From: Blumeriella jaapii
Lineage: Eukaryota; Ascomycota; Leotiomycetes; Helotiales; Drepanopezizaceae
Assembly: GCA_009599575.1 (NCBI GenBank)
Contig: VWND01000067.1
Span: forward strand, 248,001-312,000
DNA: 64,000 nucleotides
Direction of reading: 5' to 3'
The translations under genes were made by a program, and so were the position numbers. Within the stretch, counting starts at the first letter, position 1. Each line of letters begins with the position of its first letter. The notes under the pieces are model-generated. The model ran no database searches. It saw only the letters and a list, made by a program, of their open reading frames with translations, and was not told the DNA's origin. Shown piece by piece: positions 42,745 through 54,170 of the stretch.

Positions 42745-44279
42745 AACAACGGCTTGCCGGATGAGAAAGTAAATTGAAGTATGGATGTTTGTGACACAAG
42801 TAGATTTGCATCTGAAATAAGGACAAGATGAGAAGATGTGATGGCGAATTGCTCGCGGGAGTGACCACGCCTTTTAATAGTATTGAGAATAACTGGTGAG
42901 TACACATAACAGAAAGCCACAGGCTTTTCCTCTGGGTCAGAACCACATGATCTCATCCGGTCTACCCCTCCAGGATATGGAACATATCAAATGAGCCATA
43001 TGAATTATACGGGTGGGTGTGATGTAGTACAAGAACCAATGCCCAAAGGTTAGCTCCCGATGAAGTATGCGCAGGAGGCCAGTACTACAAAACAAAACCC
43101 TTCTGCTTGCAGACAAGCATGGCAAACGCTCACCCGTGTTCTCGCGAGCTAGGGAATGAGTTTTTCTTCGTGTCTTATATTTCCAAACACTGCTGAGCTG
43201 TGTGTACTGGTTGCTATGCACGCTTCCGGGGCAGCGCCTGGTCAGCGATTTCTAAAGATTAATTTAACGACGAAGACCAGAAATAATTGTAGTTTATAGG
43301 AATCATGACACAAGGATACTCGTAAGTCCGTATCTGAACTTTCAAAAATTGGAAAACATCTAGATATCATAAATTCTGGAAGGAGACCGCAATTGTAGAC
43401 TGAGGCGGAAAAAGCGGACGAACTGGTGGGCCAGCTAAGCGAGAAAAAACATGGTAATGCCAACCATAAATTCAACCCACAGGTTCGTTGATATATCGTA
43501 GGCACTGCGAGAAAGCGTTATTCATGCTACTGGATGACTGTCTGACGGGATATGGCATTAGGAAGCTAAAATACCCTGTGCCGGCCTAGATGGTAGTTCA
43601 TGAACCAGTTCATGCACCACGGGCAAGCTTACGCACTTCAGTTCACGCAGGCGCTTTTCGTTTGCAGCTTCTGGTATCCTGGCCCCCGATCGTGCATTCG
43701 CTCGGGTTCTCCCTTCGGTACCTGCATTTTACGGCATCTGTGATGGCAAGATATTCCCAGGTCTTAGCTAGCTTTTTCCATAAAATATTAAAATGCGATA
43801 TCAGATCTTTTTCACTGATCTTAGCATTTTTTTATGCTTGATTTAAAAATCCAGATGTTTCTCGGATTGCAAACGACTGCTGAACCTGGTATTCCCAAAC
43901 TTGATCTCGCCCTTGCCATCTGCCATGCGCCTCGCCACAACCCATGTCTGGCCCCCTGGTTGGCCATTCACACGGTTTAGGCAATGGCTGATCGGCCATC
44001 CTACACCGACATCCTATGCTAGATATTCATGTTTTTAGATATCTCTTTGTGATCTAGATGGCCAGTTTCATATTATATCTTTTTTTTCTCTTCAAATTTG
44101 ATCTTCAGTCAACGATATCGATACCAAAAAAATCACCGACCCCTCTCCTCTGATGCAGACGCCTTTTCCTGTCACCCCAGTGTTCTGACTTGGGGTTTCT
44201 GTCCAAATGTCGATATCACAGCCGGTACTTTGATGTCCCCCCTTTACAATCGACACTAATATCTCCTCAGCCCGAGCCC
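42745..44279. other. intergenic, no gene seen
   Basis: Divergent promoter region between the minus-strand kinase and the plus-strand gene at 44280. Open frames on the minus strand (42638-43221) are short and without motif. A pyrimidine-rich run with CTCCTCAG sits just before 44280. Confidence 0.45.
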
Positions 44280-45316
44280 ATGCTTTTAGGGTACCCCGTC
44301 GCAACGTTCACGTCCAGGACTAAAGTCACCTTCGATGACTTTACTTTCTGCGTACTGTACCGGTTCATGAAGCCCTTGTCTGTTCAGTTTAATTTTATAG
44401 AACATTTCCACCCGCGGTCTGTCAATTTCGAGAAAATCGATTATTCTATCTTGATCAAGGCCCTTGATTGGGAGGGATTTAACGGAATGCGAAACAACAA
44501 CAACGAGCTGGTGCTGGACGTGGCCAAGATCAAGCTGAAAGTAAAATTGAGAAAAATGAAAAGAGAATGGAAAAAGGACACCTTGAGATGGGACGGAATC
44601 CAGCGTAATTTAGAGAAAATGCAGCGGCGGACGGAACAAGCAGAAGAGCTTGACGGACAATCACGCAAGTTGTCCCAAAAAGGTAGGATATCAAGATGAC
44701 TTCGCTGACTCGTGACAGTTGGAGGCTGGGCCAGCTCTCCGGATGAAGCTGAATCGTCGTTGGCCGACAACCTCCAACGCTCCGAGCTTAATACTCTCGA
44801 AGACACCCTCACCGCTGGGGAGAATTCTCACGCTGCCCTACCAAGCTTGATATCAGATCGGGGCTCGGTAGACCATTCTTTTGGCGGCGATTTCGGCAGC
44901 CCCGACCACGACGCTAAGGGCTCCGCCAACATGGGCGTGATAAATTCATACAATCTGACGACGTATACGAGCTCTCCTGTCATGAAGCATAATCCAAACG
45001 CTGGTAAGTAAAACCTTGGATATGAATGAGATGGTTTTTAGGACTAGATGTAATGCTGACACAAGATATAGCAGCAGACCGAATGGTTGACTCAGGGACA
45101 CTTTTCCTGATGATGCATCCTAGCATGAATATGCATCACGAAATGTACCAGAGCTACGACAGCGTCGGCGACAAGAGTATTTCTACTGCTTCCGAAGCCG
45201 ACATGAATACCGGACACAGCTTTTATTCCCCAGATCGCACATATGACAAACCCTTAGCTACGATGGATGAGTTTGTTGATTGGAAAAACAAGCTGCTGGG
45301 TGATTGGATGCCATAG
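44280..45316 (+). CDS. TFTSRT-family orphan protein, copy 1
   Basis: Exons 44280-44682, 44719-45003 and 45066-45316 give 312 residues. Intron 2 is normal (GTAAGT…CTGAC…AAG). Intron 1 would be only 36 nt (GTAGGA…CTGAC…CAG), unusually short but needed to join the frames. Residues 1-95 share a domain with the minus-strand gene at 57297-59342: LGYPVATFTSRT (3-14), DYSILIKAL (54-62) and NNNNELVLDV (72-81), followed by a Lys-rich helix. Residues 95-135 are a Lys/Arg/Glu-rich coiled coil. The remainder is acidic and Ser/Asp/Met-rich (LMMHPSMNMHHEMYQ), ending WKNKLLGDWMP. The shared domain is not one I know. Upstream sequence ends in a possible splice acceptor, so a further 5' exon is possible. Confidence 0.66.
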
Positions 45317-45647
45317 ATGTGATGCGGTCTTAAGATTCACAAAGGGATTGGGCGTTAGATATTGCTTGAGAAGCTTGACTGGGAATGTACAGTAAGATCG
45401 GATTGATGCAAATGGAGAATTAAATCCACGAAGAACTTGGTCATACATTTATGCGCCTTATAATATTCATCTGGACCGTGAAACTCGGTATTTTGACAAC
45501 AGATACGTTTCAGGGCATTCTACCTGAGCAATCCCTACGAATCAGCAGCCTAATTTTATGCTCAGCGGTGTATCTTGTCCAAGGCTCAAATAGTATTGGT
45601 AATGTCTGTTAAAAAGAGATAATAATAAAACGTAGGTAGAATTATCA

Positions 45648-45900
45648 CAACTATCACTTCCACCACTTCCACCACTTCCACCACTTCCACCACGCCCATC
45701 ACGCCCACCATGCCCATCACGCCCATCACGCTCAACACGCCCATCACGCCTATCATCACGCCCATCACGCCCATCACGCCCACCACGCCCACCACGCCAC
45801 GCCCATCACGCCCATCACGCCCCAACACGCCCAACACGCCCAACATGCCCATCACGCCCATCACGCCCATCACGCCCACCACGCCCATCACGCCCATCAG
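45648..45900 (+). repeat. 9-bp tandem arrays (TTCCACCAC)n and (ACGCCCATC)n
   Basis: Two adjacent 9-bp arrays: four to five TTCCACCAC copies, then about 22 copies of ACGCCCATC/ACGCCCACC with one 6-bp phase change near 45797. Long frames through it (Pro-Ile-Thr on plus, Gly-Val-Met on minus) are by-products. Confidence 0.92.
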
Positions 45901-46984
45901 CTCCCTCTGGCCCACACCGGCTTATAGACACACTCATAGATTTGAAAGGACCGAGGTGGAGATTGCAGACTACAGCTGAATGCACCCGACATATTGTTTC
46001 AAGCAGCGAGTTTATTTACTTTCGGAACCCGACTAGATTACATAGTACAGTTGCGTCTGCTGCGTACCGATTTTATTGCTTTCAAAACCATGCTGCCCGA
46101 GATCCCGCTGCGACAGCAGCTTTTTTTTCTAAATGCATAAGAAAATGGAAAAGCCCGGCGCGGATCTACGATACGGCGCTGCTTGCGTCGGTGTTGATGC
46201 GGCTGAAGCCGATCGAGGCGAGGATCACAGACGCATTTTAAGCGTCGCGGGAGAAGGAAAGAAAAGCAGGCAGAGGTCGACTGTGGAATTGTGAAAATGG
46301 TAAAAGCTACAAAAGCTAAAAGTGTTGACGAGCTGGAGGCTGCGGGAGTTGTATAAGCGAAAAGAGGCCGTAGGAGGTGTGAGGGCTGCGGATGCCGAGA
46401 AGCTGAGCAGACGGAGCCGTGGAAGCTGTGGGGCTGCAGGCGTTGAGTTGTCAAAGCAACGGTCCTGGGATTGTTGGTGTCGACGCCCCAAAGTCATTTA
46501 TCAAATCAGGTTTCACGGTGATGCGCAGATGGCCCGTCGGGCGGCCACGTGCCAGCGGAACGGGAACGTGTCAGCGGGACAGAAGGCGCAGCTTATGTCA
46601 GCAATCGCCTTTTGTTCAGAGGCGATTGCTGACATAATAATCAAGCACACCTTTCATCAACCTATGAGAAAGATAAAAGAGGGAGAAAACGAAGGGTAAC
46701 GAGAAGCGCTGACGATGCTGTCTTACTTCCAAAATCTTATGGTATCGACTTGAGTCGGATGGCGTTAGAATGTTAAGGGCTGCGGCATTGAATGGGTTGT
46801 TGCGTCGCGTCGTGTTGTGTTGTGATTTGGTATGTTAATGACGCTGTGTTGTGTAACAGAGAGTTGATCTGGAGGCGACGACCCGTGGCGGCGGCGCAGA
46901 AATGGCGGTGAAAGAAAAGCGGAGACGCGGGGATATCGGCAGTTGTGGGGTCGGCCTGACGTTATTCTACCATTTCGCGACCGC

Positions 46985-47540
46985 GGGCGGAAAAGCGAGT
47001 TGGAAAATGGAAAAAGGCGGTGAAAGATGGAAAATGGCGGTGAGTGAAAAACGGAAGGTGGAAGGTGGGAGATGGAAGATAGGAGGTGGAAGATGGAAGG
47101 TGGAAGGTGGAAGGTGGAAGGTGGAAGGTGGAAGGTGGAAGGTGGAAGGTGGAAAGTGAAAGGTGGAAAGTGGAAGATGGAAGATGGAAAATGAGAAAGA
47201 TGGAAAATGGAAAGTGGAAGATGGAAAATGAAAATGAAAAATGGAAAATGAAAGATGGAAAATATTTGTTAAAATTAAAAGCTGCGGAATGGAAAATAAA
47301 AGATGAGAAATGGAAGATGGGAGGTGGAAAATGAAAGGTGGAAAATGGGAGATAAAAGATGAAAATTGAAAAGTGAAAAATAAAAAATAGAAGATGGAAA
47401 ATGGAAAATTTTAAATAGAAAATAAAAAATGGAAGATAAAAGATGGAAGATGGAAGATGGAAGATGGAAAATGGAAAATGGAAAATGGAAGATGGAAGAT
47501 GAAAGATGGAAGATAAAAAATGGAAGATGGAAATCAAAAT
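46985..47540 (+). repeat. purine-rich tandem array (GGAAGATGGAAAAT-like)
   Basis: About 550 bp of 7-bp-based units GGTGGAA, GATGGAA and AAATGGA. The regular core at 47090-47160 is a perfect GGTGGAA array; outside it decays to AAAATGGAAGATGGAAG. The opposite strand reads Phe-His-Leu repeats that have no support as a protein. Confidence 0.88.
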
Positions 47541-48479
47541 AGGAAGCTGCGGAATGGAAGTTGTATATGAAAATGGAAGTTGCGAAGATGCGGTGGAAGA
47601 TACAGCTGAGATGGAAGTTTCTTGTCCGTGCTCGTGGAAATGAGATCGGAGTAAAGTTGTTTCTTTTCCACCAGCAAAACGCAGACGATTCGGATCCCAC
47701 GCTTGAATGCAGCAGAAGATGCAGTCGTTCAAATAAATGTGTGTCGGTATCAAGTAGTATAGCATTTGCGCAATAACATGTAAAAGTAGAATTCTTGCCA
47801 GGAGCTATGCCAAATGCTCAGAAAGATGCATACCTAGTCAGATGTTCCGGGCTGGAAACGCTTCCGCTCGAAGATCGGGACGTGTTAAACAAAATTCCGC
47901 ATCACAAATACGCTGAGATTCACTGCACTTTGTAGAAGTAAACACGAGAATTATGTCTGGCCGCTGGTGTAAAGCTAACTACCAGCAATTAATTAATTTA
48001 TAAATCCACCGGTTAATTCGAATTATTTTGTTTCATAAGGGTGTACGTTTCTGCCATCAAGCTTTTACAACTGGTTGAAACAGGAAGCAAATGCATATGA
48101 TATTATTGTATTTCCCCTCCCGGTCTTTTTGTAAAAAAGAAAAGATCGTATCACAGAAGCGTACTGGGGGAGGGGGTGGAGAGGGTGGTGGGGGGGGGGG
48201 GGTTCTAAAAATGCAGAAGCACACGCAGGTCCGGTGCAGGCGCAGCTGCAGCAACTTGTGGGGATTGTAAGGGTGGTAGGGTACGTGAGTACTGAGTAAT
48301 GGCGCGTGGAGGGCGTGCGTGCTTCGCGGTGCGTCGTACGTTGCGGCGTGCAATAAGCATCTGTATGTCCAGACAACACAGTAGCTTACCTAGGTAGGTA
48401 GGTATGTATGTTTCTATACGCTTCCTATGTTTCTATAAATTACCTGGCGATTTCTGAAAGCTAACCATCATCTGACCTT

Positions 48480-48705
48480 AATAATAATAATAATAACAAT
48501 GTTTTATAACGTCTGGAAGGAGCAGTTAGACTGCGCTACCTCAAGCTTTCGGTAACGTATGAGAAACATGCTAAGCTAGGAATTTCCATGTGTTCAAGAT
48601 TTTCGAGAAAGCATTTATGTAGAAGAGATATACGACAACTGTCCGCTATCTGAGCCTGTCTATTACAAGAGGGATGGTTCTTCATGGAATTTGTGAAATG
48701 GTCTT
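48480..48705 (-). repeat. SINE-like dispersed repeat, copy D
   Basis: On the minus strand: CCATTTCACAAATTCCATGAAG, GGCTCAGATAGCGGAC, CTACATAAATGCTTTCTCGA, CCTAGCTTAGCATG, AAGCTTGAGGTAGCGCAG, TCCTTCCAGACGTTATAAAAC and a tail of ATT repeats (48481-48500 on plus: TAATAATAATAATAATAAC). It has head, body and tail and is one of the two best copies. Confidence 0.78.
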
Positions 48706-49663
48706 CGATAAATCAAATGATCACAGCTGTTGAAGCTGTGTTTTGTGGGTCGTATCAGACCGGTGCGTCCAGCCCAAATAAGGCAGACGTAAATAAAAGA
48801 AATCCACCACAACTGATATACCAATCATAGCAGAAAACGAAACCACCGTCAGTAAGACAATGTTTGAAAGCGTTCCCCGGAACGGCAGCGCGCTGCCCTG
48901 AAGGTTACCTGGGGCAGGTAGACGAGTAAAACTCGGTGACGTGTAGTAGCTGAGCGAACTGATCCACGTTCAGCTTTTGTAAATGTATCAAAGCCTCGGT
49001 GTCCGAGGGGAGGGGGTAAAAGGGCTGTCTCGGCCAGTGTCGAAAGCGCTTCCGTGATTTTCTGACCTTCAGCCTCCGGGACACAGTTCTTTCTTTCGCC
49101 TAAGTGACGCAATCCTTCCTGATCATTGGCGATTTCAGAGAAATAGAACCCATCGTTTCTAGTTATCGGTGAAAGCTTTCATCGTTCTTTTGATTATGCA
49201 CGGCATCTTCTAGACATCAGCAATATTACAGCATTACAGTATTATACGTCTCAACCCTTCGTGTGCACATTCCGAAAGTGACACCAACAAAAGTATTGCC
49301 GTAACCACAGTGCCCAGTGTTGTCTGATGGTGGAAATTCCTAGGGATAAGAATGGCCTCAGGTTTTGGTATAGTGGAAAGATAAATTGAAGTAAAACAAT
49401 AACAACTTATTGTTTCTAGATTATGTTTACAATGCTTGAAAGCTACGATTTTATTCTTTACGATGGATATAGTTTTAAATTTCTAATCAAATAGGTTGGG
49501 GTTGCTAGCCGAGAGGTTATGGCTTCCTTCTTTGTTGCACGTTCGGTTTCGGACTAGCGGCTTCCTCTCCTTTCTGCCTTTCTTCGACCATTATGAGAAT
49601 AGGCAACCACTTTTCCTTTAACCACACCATACCGACCCGCACCTTTACCGCGATCACAAGCTG

Positions 49664-52072
49664 ATGTCTCCTGATCCAACGATGTCAAACTCTGATCCCG
49701 AAGCTGAATACACACCATCTCCCAGCCTTCGCCGCAGCGTTCAGTTTCAGCTGTCTCCGCGATCTGCTCGCCCGAAACGCAATGTCCAAGTGCGGAATTA
49801 CAACCTGAGCCTGCCAGGCCGGGACATGGATCAGAATACAAGCGCTGCTCGAGAATATGCTGACGATAATGAAGAGAACGAGGAAGAAAAGGACGAGGAA
49901 GAAGAGGACGAGGAAGAAGAGGACGAGGAAGAAGAGGACGAGGAAGAAGAGGACGAGGAAGAAGAGGACGAGAAAGAAGAAGCAGAAGAGGAGGCAGGGT
50001 GGAAGGGAGCAGAGCAGGAGGAAATGGAAATGAGAATGCACGATGAAAAAAGGGAGAAGGTTGAAGAAGATCCTCGCGTCGCCCTTATGAATCAAGGTCT
50101 GAGGATCGCTGATTCTGTCGCTCGTACTCTTACTCCGACGCATGAAAACAGCCACAGCATCGTCAAAAGCAAAAAGGTCAACGCCAAAGTAAATGCTGAA
50201 GCTGATAGTTCCAACGCTCCCTTTGATTCTCATCTTGCTGTCCCTGATATCAGACACATTCGCAGAGATCAGCAGGAGCAAGCGCAAGCTCCAGAGCTGG
50301 AGCTGGAGCCAGATCAGGGTCTATTACAAATGCCAGACCAGGGTCCAGAGCAAGAGCTGGAGCCAGATCACGGACCAGAGCGAGAGATAGAACAGGAGCC
50401 AGAGTACCAGCACAAAAACCCAAGTTCAATGGCAAGCGTCAGATCCCGGCCCGAGTCACCATTCCTCCACCGTCACGGATTCGGGTATCGCAAGGCTGCA
50501 AGGCCATTTGGCTGGGAAGAAAAAGACGCCGACGAAGAAGTGATACAAGGAGGAAGAGAAAAGCTAGTGGTGTCCCGAAAGCGGGAGCGAAGTGTCGTTC
50601 GAGATATCGCTTCTGGGACCGGAACCGGATTCGAATCCGAGGTGGATACAAAAATGGAAATGACCAAACGATATCAGAGTATTTTTACGGCGACTCGAAG
50701 GAAGAACAGTCTAGCTGCAACGGCGGACGGTGCTTTGGACATTGCAACACCCTTCACAAATTCCCTAGTACAACCTCAGGCTCTCTATCGCCAGTACATC
50801 GACGACGTTCTCACCGAGCTTCGCTTCATCCAGGAAAAATTGCCTTGGGCGGGCCATATCATGGTTCCCATCAGCTGGACGTGCAAGCTCGTCTCGGCGA
50901 TTGTCAGCTTCGGGTTGTTTCTCGTGGCTTCCGGATTGCGGTTGATTCCGTGGGGCCTTTGGACTGTCTTCGGTGTCATTCTCGTCGTGGCCAGCGCAGT
51001 CGCTGCTGTTTGCGTCGTGGTCTTGTACCTCGCAACTGGCATCGGCCGCTCCATCGAAGCCTCCGACATGTTGATAGCGACAGGTGGCCTACGTATGCTC
51101 GGGGGCTTGACCGGGTATAAGAAGCAGTCTTGGACGACATGGACGGACGATCGAGTATGTCCACTGTTGCCATTCGAAGGAAGGATCCCTTGGACGGATT
51201 TTGGAGTGTGTGGAACGCCGGTGGTCATTCAAACCTCGATGCCAGAGTTCAATTTGACCGAAATGATGAAAATGTCGCCGCTCAAACTCCAGTTCCGTCC
51301 AGATAACGAAGAGTGGCTGCTTATCCTCGAAAAGGAAAAGGTAGCCATTGCCACAATTAACAAGGTTAATATCGCCAAGACGAAATGGGAAAATGTCCAC
51401 GGAGTCTTGAATCACTACCGCAGTCCATCCGACAGCGAAGCTCAACTTCCTGCTACGATTCCACCTTTGCTTTCCCGCCTTCTCGTGGCGCTGGACAACG
51501 AACTCGCTCATCTGTACAACATCCCAACCCGCCAAGGCCTCGTACTTTCCAAGACTCGTAGCACGATCCGGCGTGCGGACAACAAATGCCAGGAACACGA
51601 AAGAAACCCGCTGTCTAAAAGAGAAGCTAAATCATTTCATGGCGCGTATGTGTTCGAACTTTCGAACATAGGCGGAGATCTCGGGCTGTTGATTGAAAGC
51701 CTCGGGTTCGCGATTGACTCTCACGAAGAAGCGGCGCGAATTATCAAGCCGTTGACAGAAGAAGCCGCGCGTTGGATACAGGCCTGCGATGCTAAGAGAT
51801 GGCCGTTGGGACTGGGAGCTTGGGTGACTGGAGGCTGCGATCAAGTTTGGTACAAGACGATGCAAGAACTCGGAAGCATCGAAAGGCAGGAAGGGGAAAA
51901 GCTGCTCAGCATTCATCATAGTGCGAAGCTGTCTCTCGCCCGTCTTATGGCTTTGTTAAAAGAGGTGACGGAGCAGCCGGGGAGCATAGAACGGATTCCG
52001 TATCATACGGAAAGCCTGATGGCGATTTTCAGTTTTCATACCAAGAAGAATGATGGAAAGGGTCAAGGATAG
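49664..52072 (+). CDS. large orphan membrane protein with acidic N-terminus
   Basis: A single exon of 802 residues. Residues 1-60 are Ser/Pro-rich. Residues 70-110 form an acidic repeat (six copies of EEDEE, encoded by a 15-bp repeat). Residues 205-250 carry Gln-Pro-Glu-Leu repeats (EPDQGP, EPDHGP). Two adjacent hydrophobic segments at about 400-425 (WTCKLVSAIVSFGLFLVAS) and 430-460 (FGVILVVASAVAAVCVVVL) are separated by a short loop with Pro and Trp, so both ends probably face the same side. The C-terminal 340 residues look globular and helical, with LLSRLLVALDNELAHL and SIHHSAKLSLARLMALL. I know no family. An organelle or nuclear envelope location is possible but not shown. The next gene, at 54637, also encodes a membrane-anchored helical protein. 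Confidence 0.72.
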   Translation: MSPDPTMSNSDPEAEYTPSPSLRRSVQFQLSPRSARPKRNVQVRNYNLSLPGRDMDQNTSAAREYADDNEENEEEKDEEEEDEEEEDEEEEDEEEEDEEEEDEKEEAEEEAGWKGAEQEEMEMRMHDEKREKVEEDPRVALMNQGLRIADSVARTLTPTHENSHSIVKSKKVNAKVNAEADSSNAPFDSHLAVPDIRHIRRDQQEQAQAPELELEPDQGLLQMPDQGPEQELEPDHGPEREIEQEPEYQHKNPSSMASVRSRPESPFLHRHGFGYRKAARPFGWEEKDADEEVIQGGREKLVVSRKRERSVVRDIASGTGTGFESEVDTKMEMTKRYQSIFTATRRKNSLAATADGALDIATPFTNSLVQPQALYRQYIDDVLTELRFIQEKLPWAGHIMVPISWTCKLVSAIVSFGLFLVASGLRLIPWGLWTVFGVILVVASAVAAVCVVVLYLATGIGRSIEASDMLIATGGLRMLGGLTGYKKQSWTTWTDDRVCPLLPFEGRIPWTDFGVCGTPVVIQTSMPEFNLTEMMKMSPLKLQFRPDNEEWLLILEKEKVAIATINKVNIAKTKWENVHGVLNHYRSPSDSEAQLPATIPPLLSRLLVALDNELAHLYNIPTRQGLVLSKTRSTIRRADNKCQEHERNPLSKREAKSFHGAYVFELSNIGGDLGLLIESLGFAIDSHEEAARIIKPLTEEAARWIQACDAKRWPLGLGAWVTGGCDQVWYKTMQELGSIERQEGEKLLSIHHSAKLSLARLMALLKEVTEQPGSIERIPYHTESLMAIFSFHTKKNDGKGQG

Positions 52073-53177
52073 AAAACGGGAGGAGGCGGTAGGAGAGGCG
52101 GATCAACGAATAGGAAAATAAAGGAAGAGGGGATAGGGAAAATGGATTAGGGATAGAATGGAAGGGTGGGAAATGCGAGCATTGGAGCATCTGAGCAGAA
52201 AAGTGCATGTAAGTATAAGGGGCGAAGGCATTTTTTATAAGATAAACTTTTGCCTTTTTTTATTGTAATATATTTGAGAAAAGAAAGTAAATATTGTACA
52301 GGACTGTTGTTTGTTTGTGTTTAATTTGAATTTGAATTACATTTAGAAAAGTTGGGCCGCGGTGCCGCACGCCCTACTACTTTGTCAATACATTTTTTGA
52401 AATAAAATCCATGCCCAGCGCTAGAACTCACATTTTATTGTTGACATCTTGTAATTATGGCTGTTTCTACTAGTTTTTCAGTTTACATTTTCCCCCGTTC
52501 CAAAATCAAACTAACAAAAGCTTGGAAATGAAATTTCCAATACCACGATCTTACGACTTCGGGATACCACCTTGCCAATAACACCACCACCGTTCTGTGA
52601 ATTTGCGCATACAATTATAATCTCAGCTTATAAACTCTGCTTATAGACTCGGCAGATAAAAAAGTACTGCCGTTAAACATAAACCATAAGCATTAATGAA
52701 TTTAAAATTCAATGCTACTAATCAGTTGTTTATTTTACTTGCTTCTGGTCTTTGTGCGTATTTATTATTATAAAATAGCTTACGTGAAATGGAATATGCT
52801 GATAAAAATAAACAACATTTGAAAATCGTTACATATAAAAATTGAAAATTACTAATTAATTGTTTATGTTACTGGCATCTGATCTTTACAAATAGCTTCT
52901 ATCCTACTTGTTGTTGGAGAGCTATTTGTACTTTCAAAATATTAAACAACCTTCGAGATTCATCTCAGGCCAGCTTATTATTGCGTCCTACACGTAATGA
53001 AACAGTGTCTAACTTCACCAAATATGGCCAGATCGACAGGGTCTCGCGACCTATACGACGATGCTGTGGATCCACCACCACCATCCGAACGACCCTCCGA
53101 ACCTGCTGTTGGTATCACTAAGGTGTGCACACAAGGGGATTGAGACGTGTAAAATTGGTTGTATTGCTGGTGTCTGG

Positions 53178-53320
53178 TTTATTATTAGCTCGCTAAGGTT
53201 TCCTGGGACATTTATGTGGCTAGCGCGGTGCCCAATGCAGCAGGAACGCTACCACGCGACCTCCAATCTACGTGATTTACTTCCCAGCAGTGTTCTATGG
53301 AAGTTGTGAAGTGATTCTCG
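53178..53320 (-). repeat. diverged SINE-like fragment, copy E
   Basis: On the minus strand it has a head (AATCACTTCACAACTTCCATAG) like the other copies, a CACATAAATG block, CCTTAGCGAGC and an AATAATAAAC tail. The middle is not recognisable, so assignment is tentative. Confidence 0.4.
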
Positions 53321-53600
53321 ATGTGCCAGATAAGTTTTTGTAGATCCAGAATCCCGGAACTCCAATTCCAAAACCCAAAAACCCGGAGATCCAGAGACCT
53401 TGTTCAAGAATAAAACAAACCGCGATTTTACCAATATCCTATCAGCCACTTACATTTATTAATGATTGATTTGCTGCTCGTTATAAGCATATCTAGTTGC
53501 TATCATTCGATTATCCGCCGCCTATTGCTTTTCAATTGTATATCGCCTAGCTGCTTTCTAATTATGTATTCTCCAGCTGCCAGTTGACCAGCCATCGCCA

Positions 53601-54170
53601 TCGCTCTGCTGCCCGTCAATTATTTATCGTCTGCTACCAACACTTGTCCACCGTCCTTTGCTATTCAATGACATATTGCCCAGCTGCTCCGCCAGTGCAT
53701 TGTCCAGCTGCCACTTATCATCCATTGCTTTGCTGCTTGTTGATGGTCCACCGCCCGTTGCTGTTCAAAATCTTCGTCTCCCAGCTGCTTGCCAATTATG
53801 TGTCGCCTCCCTGCCATTCAACTGTTTATTATCCAGCTGCGATTCAATTATTTATCGATATCGCTCTGCTGCCAGTCAATTATTTATCATCTGCTGCCAA
53901 CACTTGTCCATCGTCTTTTGCTATTCAATAACATATTATCCAGCTGCTCCGCCAGTGTATCATACAGCTGCCATTTAATATCCATCGCTTTGCTGCTTAT
54001 TGATGGTCCACCGCTCGTTGCTGTTCAAAATCTTCGTCTCCCAGCTGCTTGCTGATTTTATGTCGCCTAGCTGCCATTCCATTGTTTCTTATCCAGCTGC
54101 GATTCAATTATTCATCGATATCGCCCCGCTGCTAGTCAATTGTCCTCCGCCCACTGCTACACAGCTCCCA
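53601..54170 (+). repeat. tandem repeat with 260-bp period
   Basis: TCGCTCTGCTGCC(C/A)GTCAAT recurs at 53601 and 53861 and as TCGCCCCGCTGCTAGTCAAT at 54121, exactly 260 bp apart each time. The two full units are about 90 % alike by eye. Within each, CCAGCTGC occurs several times, and short tetranucleotide-spaced ATTTATCG motifs recur. Open frames through it are not supported as coding. Confidence 0.88.

Larger units (their letters stand above)
45901..49663. other. 3.7-kb gene-poor stretch with repeats
   Basis: No gene is supported. 45990-46700 has several short frames on both strands without motif. 46985-47540 is a GGTGGAAGATGGAAA purine repeat. 48140-48210 has a G-rich run including 14 consecutive G. 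48480-48705 is a SINE-like copy. 49500-49560 carries a tRNA-like A-box sequence with no complete tRNA fold. Confidence 0.5.

Noticed and set aside
46322..46699. 125-codon plus frame
   Set aside because: Overlaps similar-length frames on the opposite strand and shows no conserved motif; upstream context gives no start preference.
46962..47765. 267-codon minus frame rich in Phe, His and Leu
   Set aside because: It reads the purine repeat backwards; composition follows the repeat unit, with no domain.
49490..49560. tRNA-Ser-like string TAGCCGAGAGGTTATGGC
   Set aside because: It looks like a D-arm and A box, but no acceptor stem or T-arm with a proper B box can be folded around it.
53584..54055. 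Three overlapping frames in the 260-bp repeat
   Set aside because: Open in all three frames because of low stop density in the pyrimidine-rich repeat; the two copies do not conserve one frame.
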